The position numbers and the translations under genes were made by a program. Positions 1 to 5,235 of a stretch of 7,295 nucleotides of DNA are shown here, piece after piece. Where the stretch lies: the NCBI GenBank assembly GCA_023422975.1, contig JAFAGF010000097.1, forward strand, positions 1 to 7,295. The letters are read 5' to 3'. Every line of letters starts with the position of its first letter. The stretch's first letter is position 1. The DNA comes from Pseudomonadota bacterium (lineage in GTDB: Bacteria > Pseudomonadota > Gammaproteobacteria > Burkholderiales > Burkholderiaceae_C). Under the pieces are notes generated by a model. The model saw nothing but the letters and a program-made list of their open reading frames with translations. It ran no database searches and was not told where the DNA came from.

Positions 1-431
1 TGGTGCCGTGGCTGAGTCTGCCGGACTTTGCCGCCGCCTGCGTGGCGCTGTCGCTCAACGTGGGCGCCTACAACGCCGAAGCCGTGCGTGCCGGCCTGAA
101 TGCCGTACCCCGTGGCCAGGCCGAAGCCGCCCGCGCTTTGGGCCTGCCCAAAAGCCGTGTGTTTTTAGACGTGGTGTTCCCCCAGGCCTTCAAGATTTCG
201 CTGCCCCCGCTGGTGAGCAATTTTGTGGCCTTGCTCAAAGACTCTTCGCTGGCCTACGCCATTGGCGTGGTGGAGCTGACCAATGTAGGCAACCGCATCC
301 AGTCGTCCACCTTCCAGCCGGTCGAGACGCTGATCACCGTGGGTGTGACCTATTTGGTGCTGACCACGCTGGTCACCCAAGTCACCGCCGCCATTGAGTA
401 CCGCTTTGACGTGGAGGGCCGCCAGAAATGA
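1..431 (+). CDS. Polar amino-acid ABC transporter permease, 3' part only
   Basis: This is the C-terminal part of an inner-membrane permease of the HisMQ/GlnP type, which forms the channel of an amino-acid importer. The reading frame is open to the left edge. The GTG at base 3 is probably an internal valine, because the N-terminal membrane segments normally found before this region are missing. About 142 residues are visible. The EAA loop that docks on the ATPase is clear: [10 protein letters not shown] at about residues 38-47 from base 3, followed by [13 protein letters not shown]. Two hydrophobic segments follow, around [20 protein letters not shown] and [15 protein letters not shown]. The stop codon overlaps the start of the ATPase gene (ATGA), so the two are translationally coupled in one operon. 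The EAA motif plus the adjacent GlnQ-type ATPase make the class secure; the exact amino acid cannot be told. Confidence 0.9.
   Translation, partial: VPWLSLPDFAAACVALSLNVGAYNAEAVRAGLNAVPRGQAEAARALGLPKSRVFLDVVFPQAFKISLPPLVSNFVALLKDSSLAYAIGVVELTNVGNRIQSSTFQPVETLITVGVTYLVLTTLVTQVTAAIEYRFDVEGRQK
413..417 (+). promoter_or_regulatory. Shine-Dalgarno site of the amino-acid ABC ATPase
   Basis: GGAGG lies 10 nt before the ATG at 428, inside the end of the permease gene. It supports that ATG as the true start and independent ribosome loading in addition to coupling by the ATGA overlap. Confidence 0.6.
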
Positions 432-1183
432 GCCAAGCTGCCAACACCCGCACGCCCTACATCGTCTGTGAGCACGTGACCAAAAGCTTTGGCGCACACC
501 AAGTGCTCAAAGGCGTGTCTACGTCATTTAGCAAGGGCGAAGTCACCGTCATCATTGGCGCCTCTGGCTCCGGCAAATCCACCTTGTTGCGCGCGCTCAA
601 CCGCTTGGAGCCGCACGACGGCGGCACCATCACCATCGACGGCGTGCCCGTCACCGACCACGAAGCCACGCTGCAAAAACAGCGCTGCGAAGTGGGCATG
701 GTGTTCCAGCAGTTCAACCTGTTTGGCCACATGACAGTGCTGGACAACATCACCCTCGCACCGCGCCGCATCCACAAAACCGCACGCGCTGCCGCCAACG
801 CGCAGGCCATGCAGTTGCTGGAACGCGTGGGCATGCAAGACCATGCGCACAAATACCCGTGGCAGCTTTCCGGCGGCCAGCAGCAGCGCGTGGCCATCGC
901 GCGTGCGCTGGCGATGGAGCCGCAGGTCATGCTGTTTGACGAGCCCACCAGCGCCCTCGACCCAGAAATGGTGCAAGAGGTGCTGGAAGTGATGCGCAGC
1001 CTGGCCCAAGAGGGCATGACCATGATTGTGGTCACCCACGAAATGGGTTTTGCCCGCGAAGTGGCCGACCGCGTGATGTTCTTTGACCAAGGCTGCATCG
1101 CCCACGAAGCGCCCCCCGCCGAATTCTTTGACCGCCCCGCCAACGAACGCATCGCCGCTTTCATCGGCCGCGTGGCACACTAG
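428..1183 (+). CDS. Amino-acid ABC transporter ATP-binding protein (GlnQ/HisP family)
   Basis: This is the cytoplasmic ATPase that powers the permease encoded immediately upstream. It has 251 residues, normal for the polar amino-acid uptake (PAAT) ATPases. All nucleotide-binding elements are present in order: Walker [10 protein letters not shown] at residues 44-52, Q-loop at Q94 (VFQQFNLF, the wording typical of amino-acid importers), ABC signature LSGGQ at 147-151, Walker B VMLFDE at 167-172 with catalytic E172, D-loop SALD at 175-178, and switch histidine H204. The enzyme therefore looks fully active. The start ATG overlaps the permease stop (ATGA) and has a GGAGG site. It is the last gene of its operon, as a strong hairpin with a T-run follows 36 nt after the stop. 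Substrate specificity (glutamine, glutamate, histidine, cystine or other) cannot be read from the ATPase. Confidence 0.95.
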   Translation: MSQAANTRTPYIVCEHVTKSFGAHQVLKGVSTSFSKGEVTVIIGASGSGKSTLLRALNRLEPHDGGTITIDGVPVTDHEATLQKQRCEVGMVFQQFNLFGHMTVLDNITLAPRRIHKTARAAANAQAMQLLERVGMQDHAHKYPWQLSGGQQQRVAIARALAMEPQVMLFDEPTSALDPEMVQEVLEVMRSLAQEGMTMIVVTHEMGFAREVADRVMFFDQGCIAHEAPPAEFFDRPANERIAAFIGRVAH

Positions 1184-1218
1184 GCGCCGTTTTCACGCCG
1201 CCCAGCGGCTTATCAAAC

Positions 1219-1308
1219 AAAGGAGCTATTAGCGCCTGTGTTTCAAGGGTTTCAGCATGGTTTTATGCTGAAACACAGAAAACACCTGCGCTAGTAGCTC
1301 CCTTTTTT
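1219..1308 (+). terminator. Long hairpin with T6 tail; probable terminator and candidate dispersed repeat
   Basis: The outer arms 1224-1243 and 1280-1299 pair at 17 of 20 positions (left arm begins AGCTATTAGCGC, reverse complement of the right arm begins AGCTACTAGCGC). Inside them is a perfect 9-bp hairpin, TTTCAGCAT (1250-1258) with ATGCTGAAA (1265-1273) around a 6-nt loop. Six T residues at 1303-1308 follow, as in a Rho-independent terminator for the upstream ABC operon. An alternative perfect 10-bp pairing, 1236-1245 with 1269-1278, competes with both stems. The AGCTA-Y-TAGCGC core resembles short palindromic repeats I recall from Comamonadaceae intergenic regions; that recollection is unverified. 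The element ends only 17 nt before the next gene. Confidence 0.7.
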
Positions 1309-1325
1309 ACGTCTGTTGTTTACTC

Positions 1326-2252
1326 ATGCGTACCGAACGTTGGGGCCTTGCCGCCCTGCTCGCCGTCACTGTGGTCTGGGGCACCACCTTTCCTGCGATG
1401 AAGCAGCTCACCGCCGACCTGAGCGCGCTGCACATCATCTGGCTGCGCTTTGGCATGGCAGCCGTGGTGCTGTTGCCCCTGTGGCTGGGCATGCGCCGTG
1501 CAGAACTGCGCTGGGGGCTGGGTCTGGGCGTGCTCAACTTTGTCGCCTTCTGGCTGCAAATTGAAGGACTGTCCCAAACCAGCAGCAACCGCAATGCCTT
1601 TGTCACCGGGTTGAACGTGCTGATCGTGCCCTTGATTGCCTGGCTGGCACTGCGCCGCCGCATGGGCTGGAACATCTGGGCCGCCTGCGCCTTGGCGGTG
1701 GCCGGCATGTGCCTGATGTTTTTTGAAGATGCCCCGTGGAACTGGGGCGACACGCTGACGCTGTGCAGCGCCGTGGTGTACGCCATCTACATTCTGACCA
1801 TGGAAGCCGCCGCGCTGCGCAACCAGGCGGCGCCGCTGCGTGCACCGCGCATGGCGGCGGCACTGGCCGCATCGATGTGGGCCTGCACCACGCTGATGCT
1901 GCTGATCCAGCCGCAAGGCATAGCGCAGCTGTACGCCCAGGCATCGGCGCTGTCCAGCAGCGGCTGGGTGGCCATGGTGTATCTGGGGCTGATTGCCAGC
2001 GCCATGGTCGTCGTCTTTCAGGCCTGGGGCCAGCAGCATGTAGACGCCATGCGCAGCGCGATTGTGTTTGGCCTGGAGCCCGTGTTTGCCGCCCTCACCG
2101 CGTGGTGGCTGATTGATGAGCGCATGGGCCTGACCGCGCTGTGCGGTGCCGCGCTGATGGTGGTGGCCTTGATTTTCAGCCAGTGGTCACCGCCCCCTTC
2201 CTTGCGCGCGCGCCAACGCGTTGCAGGCCGTGTGAACACCTCCACCACCTAG
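1326..2252 (+). CDS. EamA/DMT-superfamily transporter
   Basis: This is an inner-membrane carrier of the drug/metabolite transporter superfamily, whose members usually export amino acids, nucleosides or other small metabolites. Its 308 residues are the normal length for a protein with two EamA repeats and about ten membrane helices. Repeat one spans about residues 5-132 and starts with the characteristic VVWGTTFPAMK (16-26); repeat two spans about 141-285 and carries the EPVFAALTAWW segment (251-261) found near the end of EamA domains. The C-terminal tail (about 288-308) is polar and basic. ATG 1326 is chosen because the first helix begins only a few residues later and no in-frame start lies just upstream. 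No Shine-Dalgarno sequence is visible, and the start sits right after the terminator-like palindrome. The substrate is unknown. It appears to be a single-gene unit, convergent with the LysE-family gene. Confidence 0.9.
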   Translation: MRTERWGLAALLAVTVVWGTTFPAMKQLTADLSALHIIWLRFGMAAVVLLPLWLGMRRAELRWGLGLGVLNFVAFWLQIEGLSQTSSNRNAFVTGLNVLIVPLIAWLALRRRMGWNIWAACALAVAGMCLMFFEDAPWNWGDTLTLCSAVVYAIYILTMEAAALRNQAAPLRAPRMAAALAASMWACTTLMLLIQPQGIAQLYAQASALSSSGWVAMVYLGLIASAMVVVFQAWGQQHVDAMRSAIVFGLEPVFAALTAWWLIDERMGLTALCGAALMVVALIFSQWSPPPSLRARQRVAGRVNTSTT

Positions 2253-2288
2253 GGTATTGTTGCGCTCAGAGTGGCTCATGCCACCCAG

Positions 2289-2328
2289 CAAACCGCAGGT
2301 TTGCGGTCGAGACGCGGTGCGAAGCCGC
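2289..2328. other. Small hairpins between convergent genes
   Basis: In the 123-nt gap between the DMT gene and the LysE-family gene, CAAACC (2289-2294) pairs with GGTTTG (2298-2303). An overlapping alternative pairs ACCGCA (2292-2297) with TGCGGT (2302-2307). A weaker stem follows, GCGG (2314-2317) with CCGC (2325-2328). None has a T-run, so they are not classic Rho-independent terminators, though they could stop RNA trimming or aid termination in both directions. No gene is visible in the gap. Confidence 0.35.
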
Positions 2329-2375
2329 AGGCAGTACAGGCAAGCAACGACGTATCGAGGGTCGCGCTAGCCGCT

Positions 2376-3032
2376 TTAAGGCAGTAACAGCGCCCACAGC
2401 GCATACAGCGCATGGATGCCGCCGCCCACACCAATCAGCAGCAGCAACACCGCTGCCAGAAGCAACAGACGCTGCTGCAGGCGGGGGCCGGCCAGCTTGC
2501 GCAGCAACACTGCCAGCAGCGTCAGCGTGGCAAAGTCCAGCACCACCCACAGCCCGGTCAGCAGCACCATGCTGTGACCGGGTGAAGGCAGCACCGCCAA
2601 AAACTGCGGGAAGAAAGACGCAAAAAAGACAATGTCCTTGGGGTTGGCAATACCCACCGCAAAGCCACGCACCCACCCCGCAGGTGCAGCAACCCAACCT
2701 GCAGAAGCCGAGGCAGCCCCTGCGCTGGTGCTGCTGGCCCAGGCCTCACGCACCATGCCACAGGCCAGCCAGCTGATATAGGCACAGCCCAGCAAGCGGA
2801 TCCCCACCATCACCGCCTCATCCAGCGCCAGCACCCCCTGAATGAGCAAGGCAGACACCCCGATCAGCACCAGTGACGCTGCATTGGTGCCGGCAATCGT
2901 GCGCAGCGCCTGCCCCATGCCACCCGCCAGCCCGGCGCGTACCACCAGCAACGTGACAGGCCCCGGCGTGACTAGCAGCGACACCACCGACGCCACAAAC
3001 AACGCCATCAAAGAAACATTCACATCCGACAT
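2376..3032 (-). CDS. LysE/RhtB-family exporter
   Basis: This is an inner-membrane exporter of the LysE/RhtB family, whose known members expel amino acids such as lysine, homoserine, threonine or leucine. From the chosen ATG at 3032 the protein has 218 residues, close to the usual 205-215. Family marks are the N-terminal VTPGPVTLLVVRAGLAGG (21-38), the AGTNAASLVLIG segment (47-58), and NPKDIVFFASFFPQF (130-144). Five to six hydrophobic helices are visible. The open frame continues upstream to 3101, but that would overlap the modB-like gene by about 55 nt and add a non-hydrophobic leader, so MSDVNVSLMAL is the better start. It lies 14 nt after the modB-like stop on the same strand, so it is probably the third gene of that operon. 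The ribosome site is weak (GTGGTG). Whether it exports an amino acid or has a role linked to the transporter cannot be decided. Confidence 0.88.
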   Translation of the reverse strand: MSDVNVSLMALFVASVVSLLVTPGPVTLLVVRAGLAGGMGQALRTIAGTNAASLVLIGVSALLIQGVLALDEAVMVGIRLLGCAYISWLACGMVREAWASSTSAGAASASAGWVAAPAGWVRGFAVGIANPKDIVFFASFFPQFLAVLPSPGHSMVLLTGLWVVLDFATLTLLAVLLRKLAGPRLQQRLLLLAAVLLLLIGVGGGIHALYALWALLLP

Positions 3033-3046
3033 ACACACACCACCAC

Positions 3047-3718
3047 TTACACAGCGCCCAAGCGGCGCAGCATCAGAAATATGGGAATCGCCAAACCACA
3101 CAGCAGCAAGGACAGTTGATTGGCACAGTCCAAATTGCCATCCAGCACCTGGTTGAAGATGGCCAGTGACAAGGTTTCTGTGCGGCCGACAATATTGCCG
3201 CCCAGCATCAGCGACAGCCCCACCTCACCCAACGCACGTCCGCCCGCCAAAATCAACCCAGCGGCCAGCCCACGGCGTGCCAAAGGCAGCTCGATACGCC
3301 AAAAAATTTGCCATGGCGTATGCCCCAGCACGGCAGCGGCCTCACGCAGCCGGGGCGATGTGCTGGCGAATGCAGTCTGGGTGGGCTTCACCATCAAGGG
3401 TAGGCCAGCCACAAAGGCGGCCAGCACCAAGCCTGCGGGCGTAAACACCAGATCGGGCTGCAACCAGGCTGGCAAGCCTTGCAGCAACCAGCCATTGCGC
3501 CCCAGCAACAGCAGCAGGGCATAGCCCAGCACAATGGGCGGGAACACCAGAGGCAGCGTCACCAGCACGTCCAGCCACGCATTGCATGCCCAGCGCCTGC
3601 GTGCCAATTGCCAGCCAATGGCACCACCCACCAGCAGTTGCAACAGCAGGCTACAAGCAATCACTTGCAACGTCAGTCCCACTGGCGCACTGGTGCACAG
3701 GCCACTCATGGCGCCCAC
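3047..3718 (-). CDS. modB: ModB-like molybdate/oxyanion ABC transporter permease
   Basis: This is an inner-membrane permease of the molybdate type, expected to import molybdate or a related oxyanion delivered by the binding protein encoded upstream. Its 223 residues match ModB. Visible family features are LPLVFPPIVLGYALLLLLGRNG (split here: LPLVFPP at 55-61, GYALLLLLG at 65-73), the EAA loop REAAAVLG (125-132) that contacts the ATPase, and LGEVG...GGNIVGRTETLSLAIF (163-188), the counterpart of the LGEFG...GNIPGRTQTLPLAIY region of ModB. The start is uncertain: GTG 3718 is used because it is nearest the AAGGCGG site, but ATG 3709 is possible. The modA-like stop lies 21 nt upstream and the LysE-family gene 14 nt downstream. 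No modC ATPase is encoded in the window, so the energising subunit must come from elsewhere. Confidence 0.85.
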   Translation of the reverse strand: MGAMSGLCTSAPVGLTLQVIACSLLLQLLVGGAIGWQLARRRWACNAWLDVLVTLPLVFPPIVLGYALLLLLGRNGWLLQGLPAWLQPDLVFTPAGLVLAAFVAGLPLMVKPTQTAFASTSPRLREAAAVLGHTPWQIFWRIELPLARRGLAAGLILAGGRALGEVGLSLMLGGNIVGRTETLSLAIFNQVLDGNLDCANQLSLLLCGLAIPIFLMLRRLGAV

Positions 3719-3733
3719 TGCAGCAACAGCAAT

Positions 3734-3740
3734 ACCGCCT
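3734..3740 (-). promoter_or_regulatory. Possible ribosome binding site of the modB-like gene
   Basis: On the minus strand AAGGCGG overlaps the modA-like stop codon (TAA at 3742-3740). It lies 15 nt before GTG 3718 and 24 nt before ATG 3709, both longer than usual, so the site favours the GTG only mildly. Confidence 0.3.
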
Positions 3741-4459
3741 TACAACCCATGGCGCTGCAACACGGCGCGCGCTGCGGGCGTACCCACAAAGGCCTGCAAC
3801 GCTTGCACGGCGGCCACATTGCCGCGCTGTGCAATCACGCCCATGCTCAGGGCAATCGGTGGATAGCAGCCCTCATCCACAACCACCGTCGCACCGACCT
3901 TGCCCTGCAAGGCCTTGGCTTCCGTGGCATTCACAAATCCTGCATCGACCTGCTGTGTCAGCACATAGGCGCTCACCTGGGGCACCGTCGTCACCTCGAT
4001 CAGCTTGGTGTGAATATCTGCCCACAACCCGCTGCGCTGCATGCAGGTGAATGCAGCTTTGCCATACACCGCTTTTTCGCGATCCGGCATGGCAATGCGC
4101 CCGATCGCAGGGCCGCGCAAGTCATCCAAGGTCTGCAGCGTTTTTCCGGAGGCCGCCACCAGCACCAGTTGCCCGCGCCCCAATGGCATGAACTGCTGCG
4201 CCAGCTGCATGGGTTCCAAAAATGCCTGATCCCCAATCAACACGCTGACATCAGGGTTCTGCCGCGCCTGCACTTCCACTTGCTTCATGTTGCCAAAACT
4301 GGCTTCGGCCTTGATACCTGTGGCCTCGGAAAAGGCCTGCAGCAACTCCAGCACCGGCTTGCGATAGCCAGCCCCTGCCGCTACCAACACCCCATCAGCC
4401 GCCCAAGCAGACACCGACAGCATCCCCACGATGCAGCCCAACCACCAACGTCGAAACAT
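3740..4459 (-). CDS. modA: ModA-like periplasmic oxyanion-binding protein (divergent)
   Basis: This is a periplasmic solute-binding protein of the molybdate (ModA) fold, which would capture the ligand for the ModB-like permease. It has 239 residues. A type I signal peptide is plain: RRWW, a hydrophobic core, and cleavage expected after AWA (residue 20). The body follows the ModA plan: VLVAAGAGYRKPVLELLQAF (24-43), ASFGNMKQVEVQARQ (53-67), DVSVLIGDQAFLEPM (70-84), then VPQVSAYVLTQQVDAGFVNATEA (159-181, key part DAGFVNATEA). From memory of E. coli ModA, the molybdate-contacting residues Ser12, Ser39 and Tyr170 fall at A30, about N57 and N177 here, so the ligand pocket is different. It may bind molybdate or tungstate in another way, or another anion. 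Two cysteines in the mature part (C139, C198) could form a disulphide. The ATG has a GGAG site 7 nt upstream. It heads the modA-modB-lysE run. Confidence 0.85.
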   Translation of the reverse strand: MFRRWWLGCIVGMLSVSAWAADGVLVAAGAGYRKPVLELLQAFSEATGIKAEASFGNMKQVEVQARQNPDVSVLIGDQAFLEPMQLAQQFMPLGRGQLVLVAASGKTLQTLDDLRGPAIGRIAMPDREKAVYGKAAFTCMQRSGLWADIHTKLIEVTTVPQVSAYVLTQQVDAGFVNATEAKALQGKVGATVVVDEGCYPPIALSMGVIAQRGNVAAVQALQAFVGTPAARAVLQRHGL

Positions 4460-4466
4460 ACGAAAA

Positions 4467-4470
4467 CTCC
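4467..4470 (-). promoter_or_regulatory. Shine-Dalgarno site of the modA-like gene
   Basis: GGAG on the minus strand sits 7 nt before the ATG at 4459. It is the clearest ribosome site of this operon and fixes the modA-like start. Confidence 0.65.
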
Positions 4471-4542
4471 AGCGCCTGTAGCAGGCCAGTGAAGAAAAGG
4501 CAGGCCATCAACAGCGGCTGCCTCTTCGTGAAAAAGGCGGCC

Positions 4543-4548
4543 ATAATA
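4543..4548 (-). promoter_or_regulatory. Possible -10 element of the modA-like promoter
   Basis: TATTAT on the minus strand differs from TATAAT at one base. It lies about 85 nt before the modA-like ATG, with the inverted repeat at 4555-4577 covering the stretch where the spacer and -35 element would be. No good -35 hexamer is visible (best TTCCAT), as is common for regulated promoters. This is a motif match only. Confidence 0.4.
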
Positions 4549-4554
4549 CCGCAG

Positions 4555-4577
4555 CGCTATTCATTTATGGAATAGCG
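4555..4577. promoter_or_regulatory. Putative ModE-type operator (perfect inverted repeat)
   Basis: CGCTATTC (4555-4562) and GAATAGCG (4570-4577) form a perfect 8-bp inverted repeat with a 7-nt A/T-rich spacer. Read as CGCTAT, 11 nt, ATAGCG, it resembles the CGNTAT...ATANCG layout of ModE boxes of E. coli, and on the modA strand one half extends to ATCGCTAT. ModE is the molybdate-responsive regulator that represses modABC when molybdate is plentiful. The site lies between two divergent genes and just upstream of a TATTAT -10 candidate for modA, a placement that would block that promoter. Its identity is inferred from symmetry, sequence and context; no modE gene lies in the window. Confidence 0.55.
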
Positions 4578-4583
4578 ATTGGC

Positions 4584-4605
4584 GAGCCTATAGCGCCTGA
4601 GTTTT
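4584..4605 (+). repeat. Partial copy of the AGCGCCTG repeat arm
   Basis: GAGCCTATAGCGCCTGAGTTT matches the left arm of the palindrome at 1224-1243 (GAGCTATTAGCGCCTGTGTTT from 1223) with one substitution plus one inserted and one missing base. The partner arm is absent here, so this would be a half element. It lies about 40 nt before the TrmO-family start and may supply its promoter: TATAGC at 4589-4594 is a weak -10 candidate. Shared origin is inferred from two copies only. Confidence 0.4.
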
Positions 4606-4642
4606 TACGCCCTACGTGCCCCATCCATTCTTTCTGCACTCG

Positions 4643-5155
4643 ATGACGACACATTTGCCCCCATCCTCCTCAATCACGCTGGAAGCGATTGGCTTTGTGC
4701 ACAGTCCTTTTCAGTCCGTGCAAGGCATGCCGATTCAAACCGTGGCAGCAACCCAGGTGCAAGGCTCAGTGCAGGTCTTGCCCCCATTTCAGGCAGGGCT
4801 GCGCGACATCGAAGGTTTTGAATACCTGATGCTGATCACCTACCTTCACCAGGCCATACCCAAGCTGGAAGTGGTGCCCTTTATGGATACCTGCAGCCAT
4901 GGCGTCTTTGCGACCAGAGCCCCTGCGCGCCCCAACCGCATCGGCTTGTCCATCGTCCAGCTCCTGCGTGTGGAGCATGGACTGCTGCATTTTTTGGGCA
5001 ATGACATGCTGGATGGCACCCCGGTGCTGGACATCAAGCCCTATGTACCCACACTCGATGTGCGCCAGACCGAGCGCATCGGCTGGTTTGCGCAAGGGCT
5101 GCAACGCCTGCCCCACACGCGATCCGATGCGCGCATGCATGACGCTAAAGGGTAA
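4643..5155 (+). CDS. tsaA: Short TrmO/TsaA-family protein (putative tRNA m6t6A37 methyltransferase domain)
   Basis: This protein belongs to the TsaA/TrmO (YaeB, VirR) family, whose studied E. coli member methylates N6-threonylcarbamoyladenosine at position 37 of certain tRNAs with S-adenosylmethionine. Only the core domain is present: about 170 residues against about 235 in E. coli YaeB, which has an extra C-terminal domain. Core marks are ITLEAIGFVHSPFQ (11-24), DIEGFEYLMLITYLHQ (55-70), HGVFATRAPARPNRIGLS (86-103) and DMLDGTPVLDIKPYVPTLD (121-139). The start is ambiguous: GTG 4616 would give 179 residues, ATG 4643 gives 170; neither has a clear ribosome site, and ATG is preferred by codon type. 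It is transcribed away from the modA-like gene across a shared region holding the putative ModE operator. Tail residues 155-170 are polar and unstructured. A tRNA role for this short form is by family only. Confidence 0.8.
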   Translation: MTTHLPPSSSITLEAIGFVHSPFQSVQGMPIQTVAATQVQGSVQVLPPFQAGLRDIEGFEYLMLITYLHQAIPKLEVVPFMDTCSHGVFATRAPARPNRIGLSIVQLLRVEHGLLHFLGNDMLDGTPVLDIKPYVPTLDVRQTERIGWFAQGLQRLPHTRSDARMHDAKG

Positions 5156-5205
5156 GACCTCAACTGCCAGCCCTGGCCCTTACAACTGCGACTTGCAACC
5201 ACCAC

Positions 5206-5224
5206 TGCGCTGCACGCAAGCGCA
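5206..5224. other. Weak hairpin between tsaA-like gene and mrdA
   Basis: TGCGCT (5206-5211) and AGCGCA (5219-5224) form a 6-bp stem with a 7-nt loop in the 80-nt convergent gap between the two genes. There is no T-run on either side, so it is at best a weak bidirectional terminator. The rest of the gap shows no gene or clear signal. Confidence 0.3.
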
Positions 5225-5235
5225 CAAGCTCTGTC

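Noticed and set aside
457..1180. Two long minus-strand frames opposite the ABC ATPase
   Set aside because: They are antisense to a gene with every ATPase motif intact and have no domain of their own.
1320..2039. 239-residue minus-strand frame opposite the DMT gene
   Set aside because: His/Gln/Gly-rich shadow of a complete membrane protein; no start signal and no known domain.
2141..2776. 211-residue open frame on the plus strand across the DMT end and the LysE-family gene
   Set aside because: It overlaps two clear genes in other frames and has Pro/Ala/Arg-rich shadow composition.
3033..3101. Upstream extension of the LysE-family protein to 3101
   Set aside because: It would overlap modB by about 55 nt and add a non-hydrophobic leader foreign to the family; the ATG at 3032 gives the usual length.
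3479..3735. CAGCAACAGCAGCAG-type runs resembling a trinucleotide repeat
   Set aside because: They are short, interrupted, and explained by Leu/Leu/Gln and Ala codons of the ModB-like protein on the other strand.
4471..4481. AGCGCCTGTAG just before the modA-like gene as a third copy of the repeat
   Set aside because: Only about eight bases match the palindrome arm and the flanks differ, so chance is the simpler explanation.
3479..4492. 337-residue open frame on the plus strand, rich in Gln and His, antisense to modA/modB
   Set aside because: It lies wholly opposite two well-supported genes on the minus strand, has low-complexity Q/H composition typical of GC-rich antisense frames, and shows no recognisable domain.
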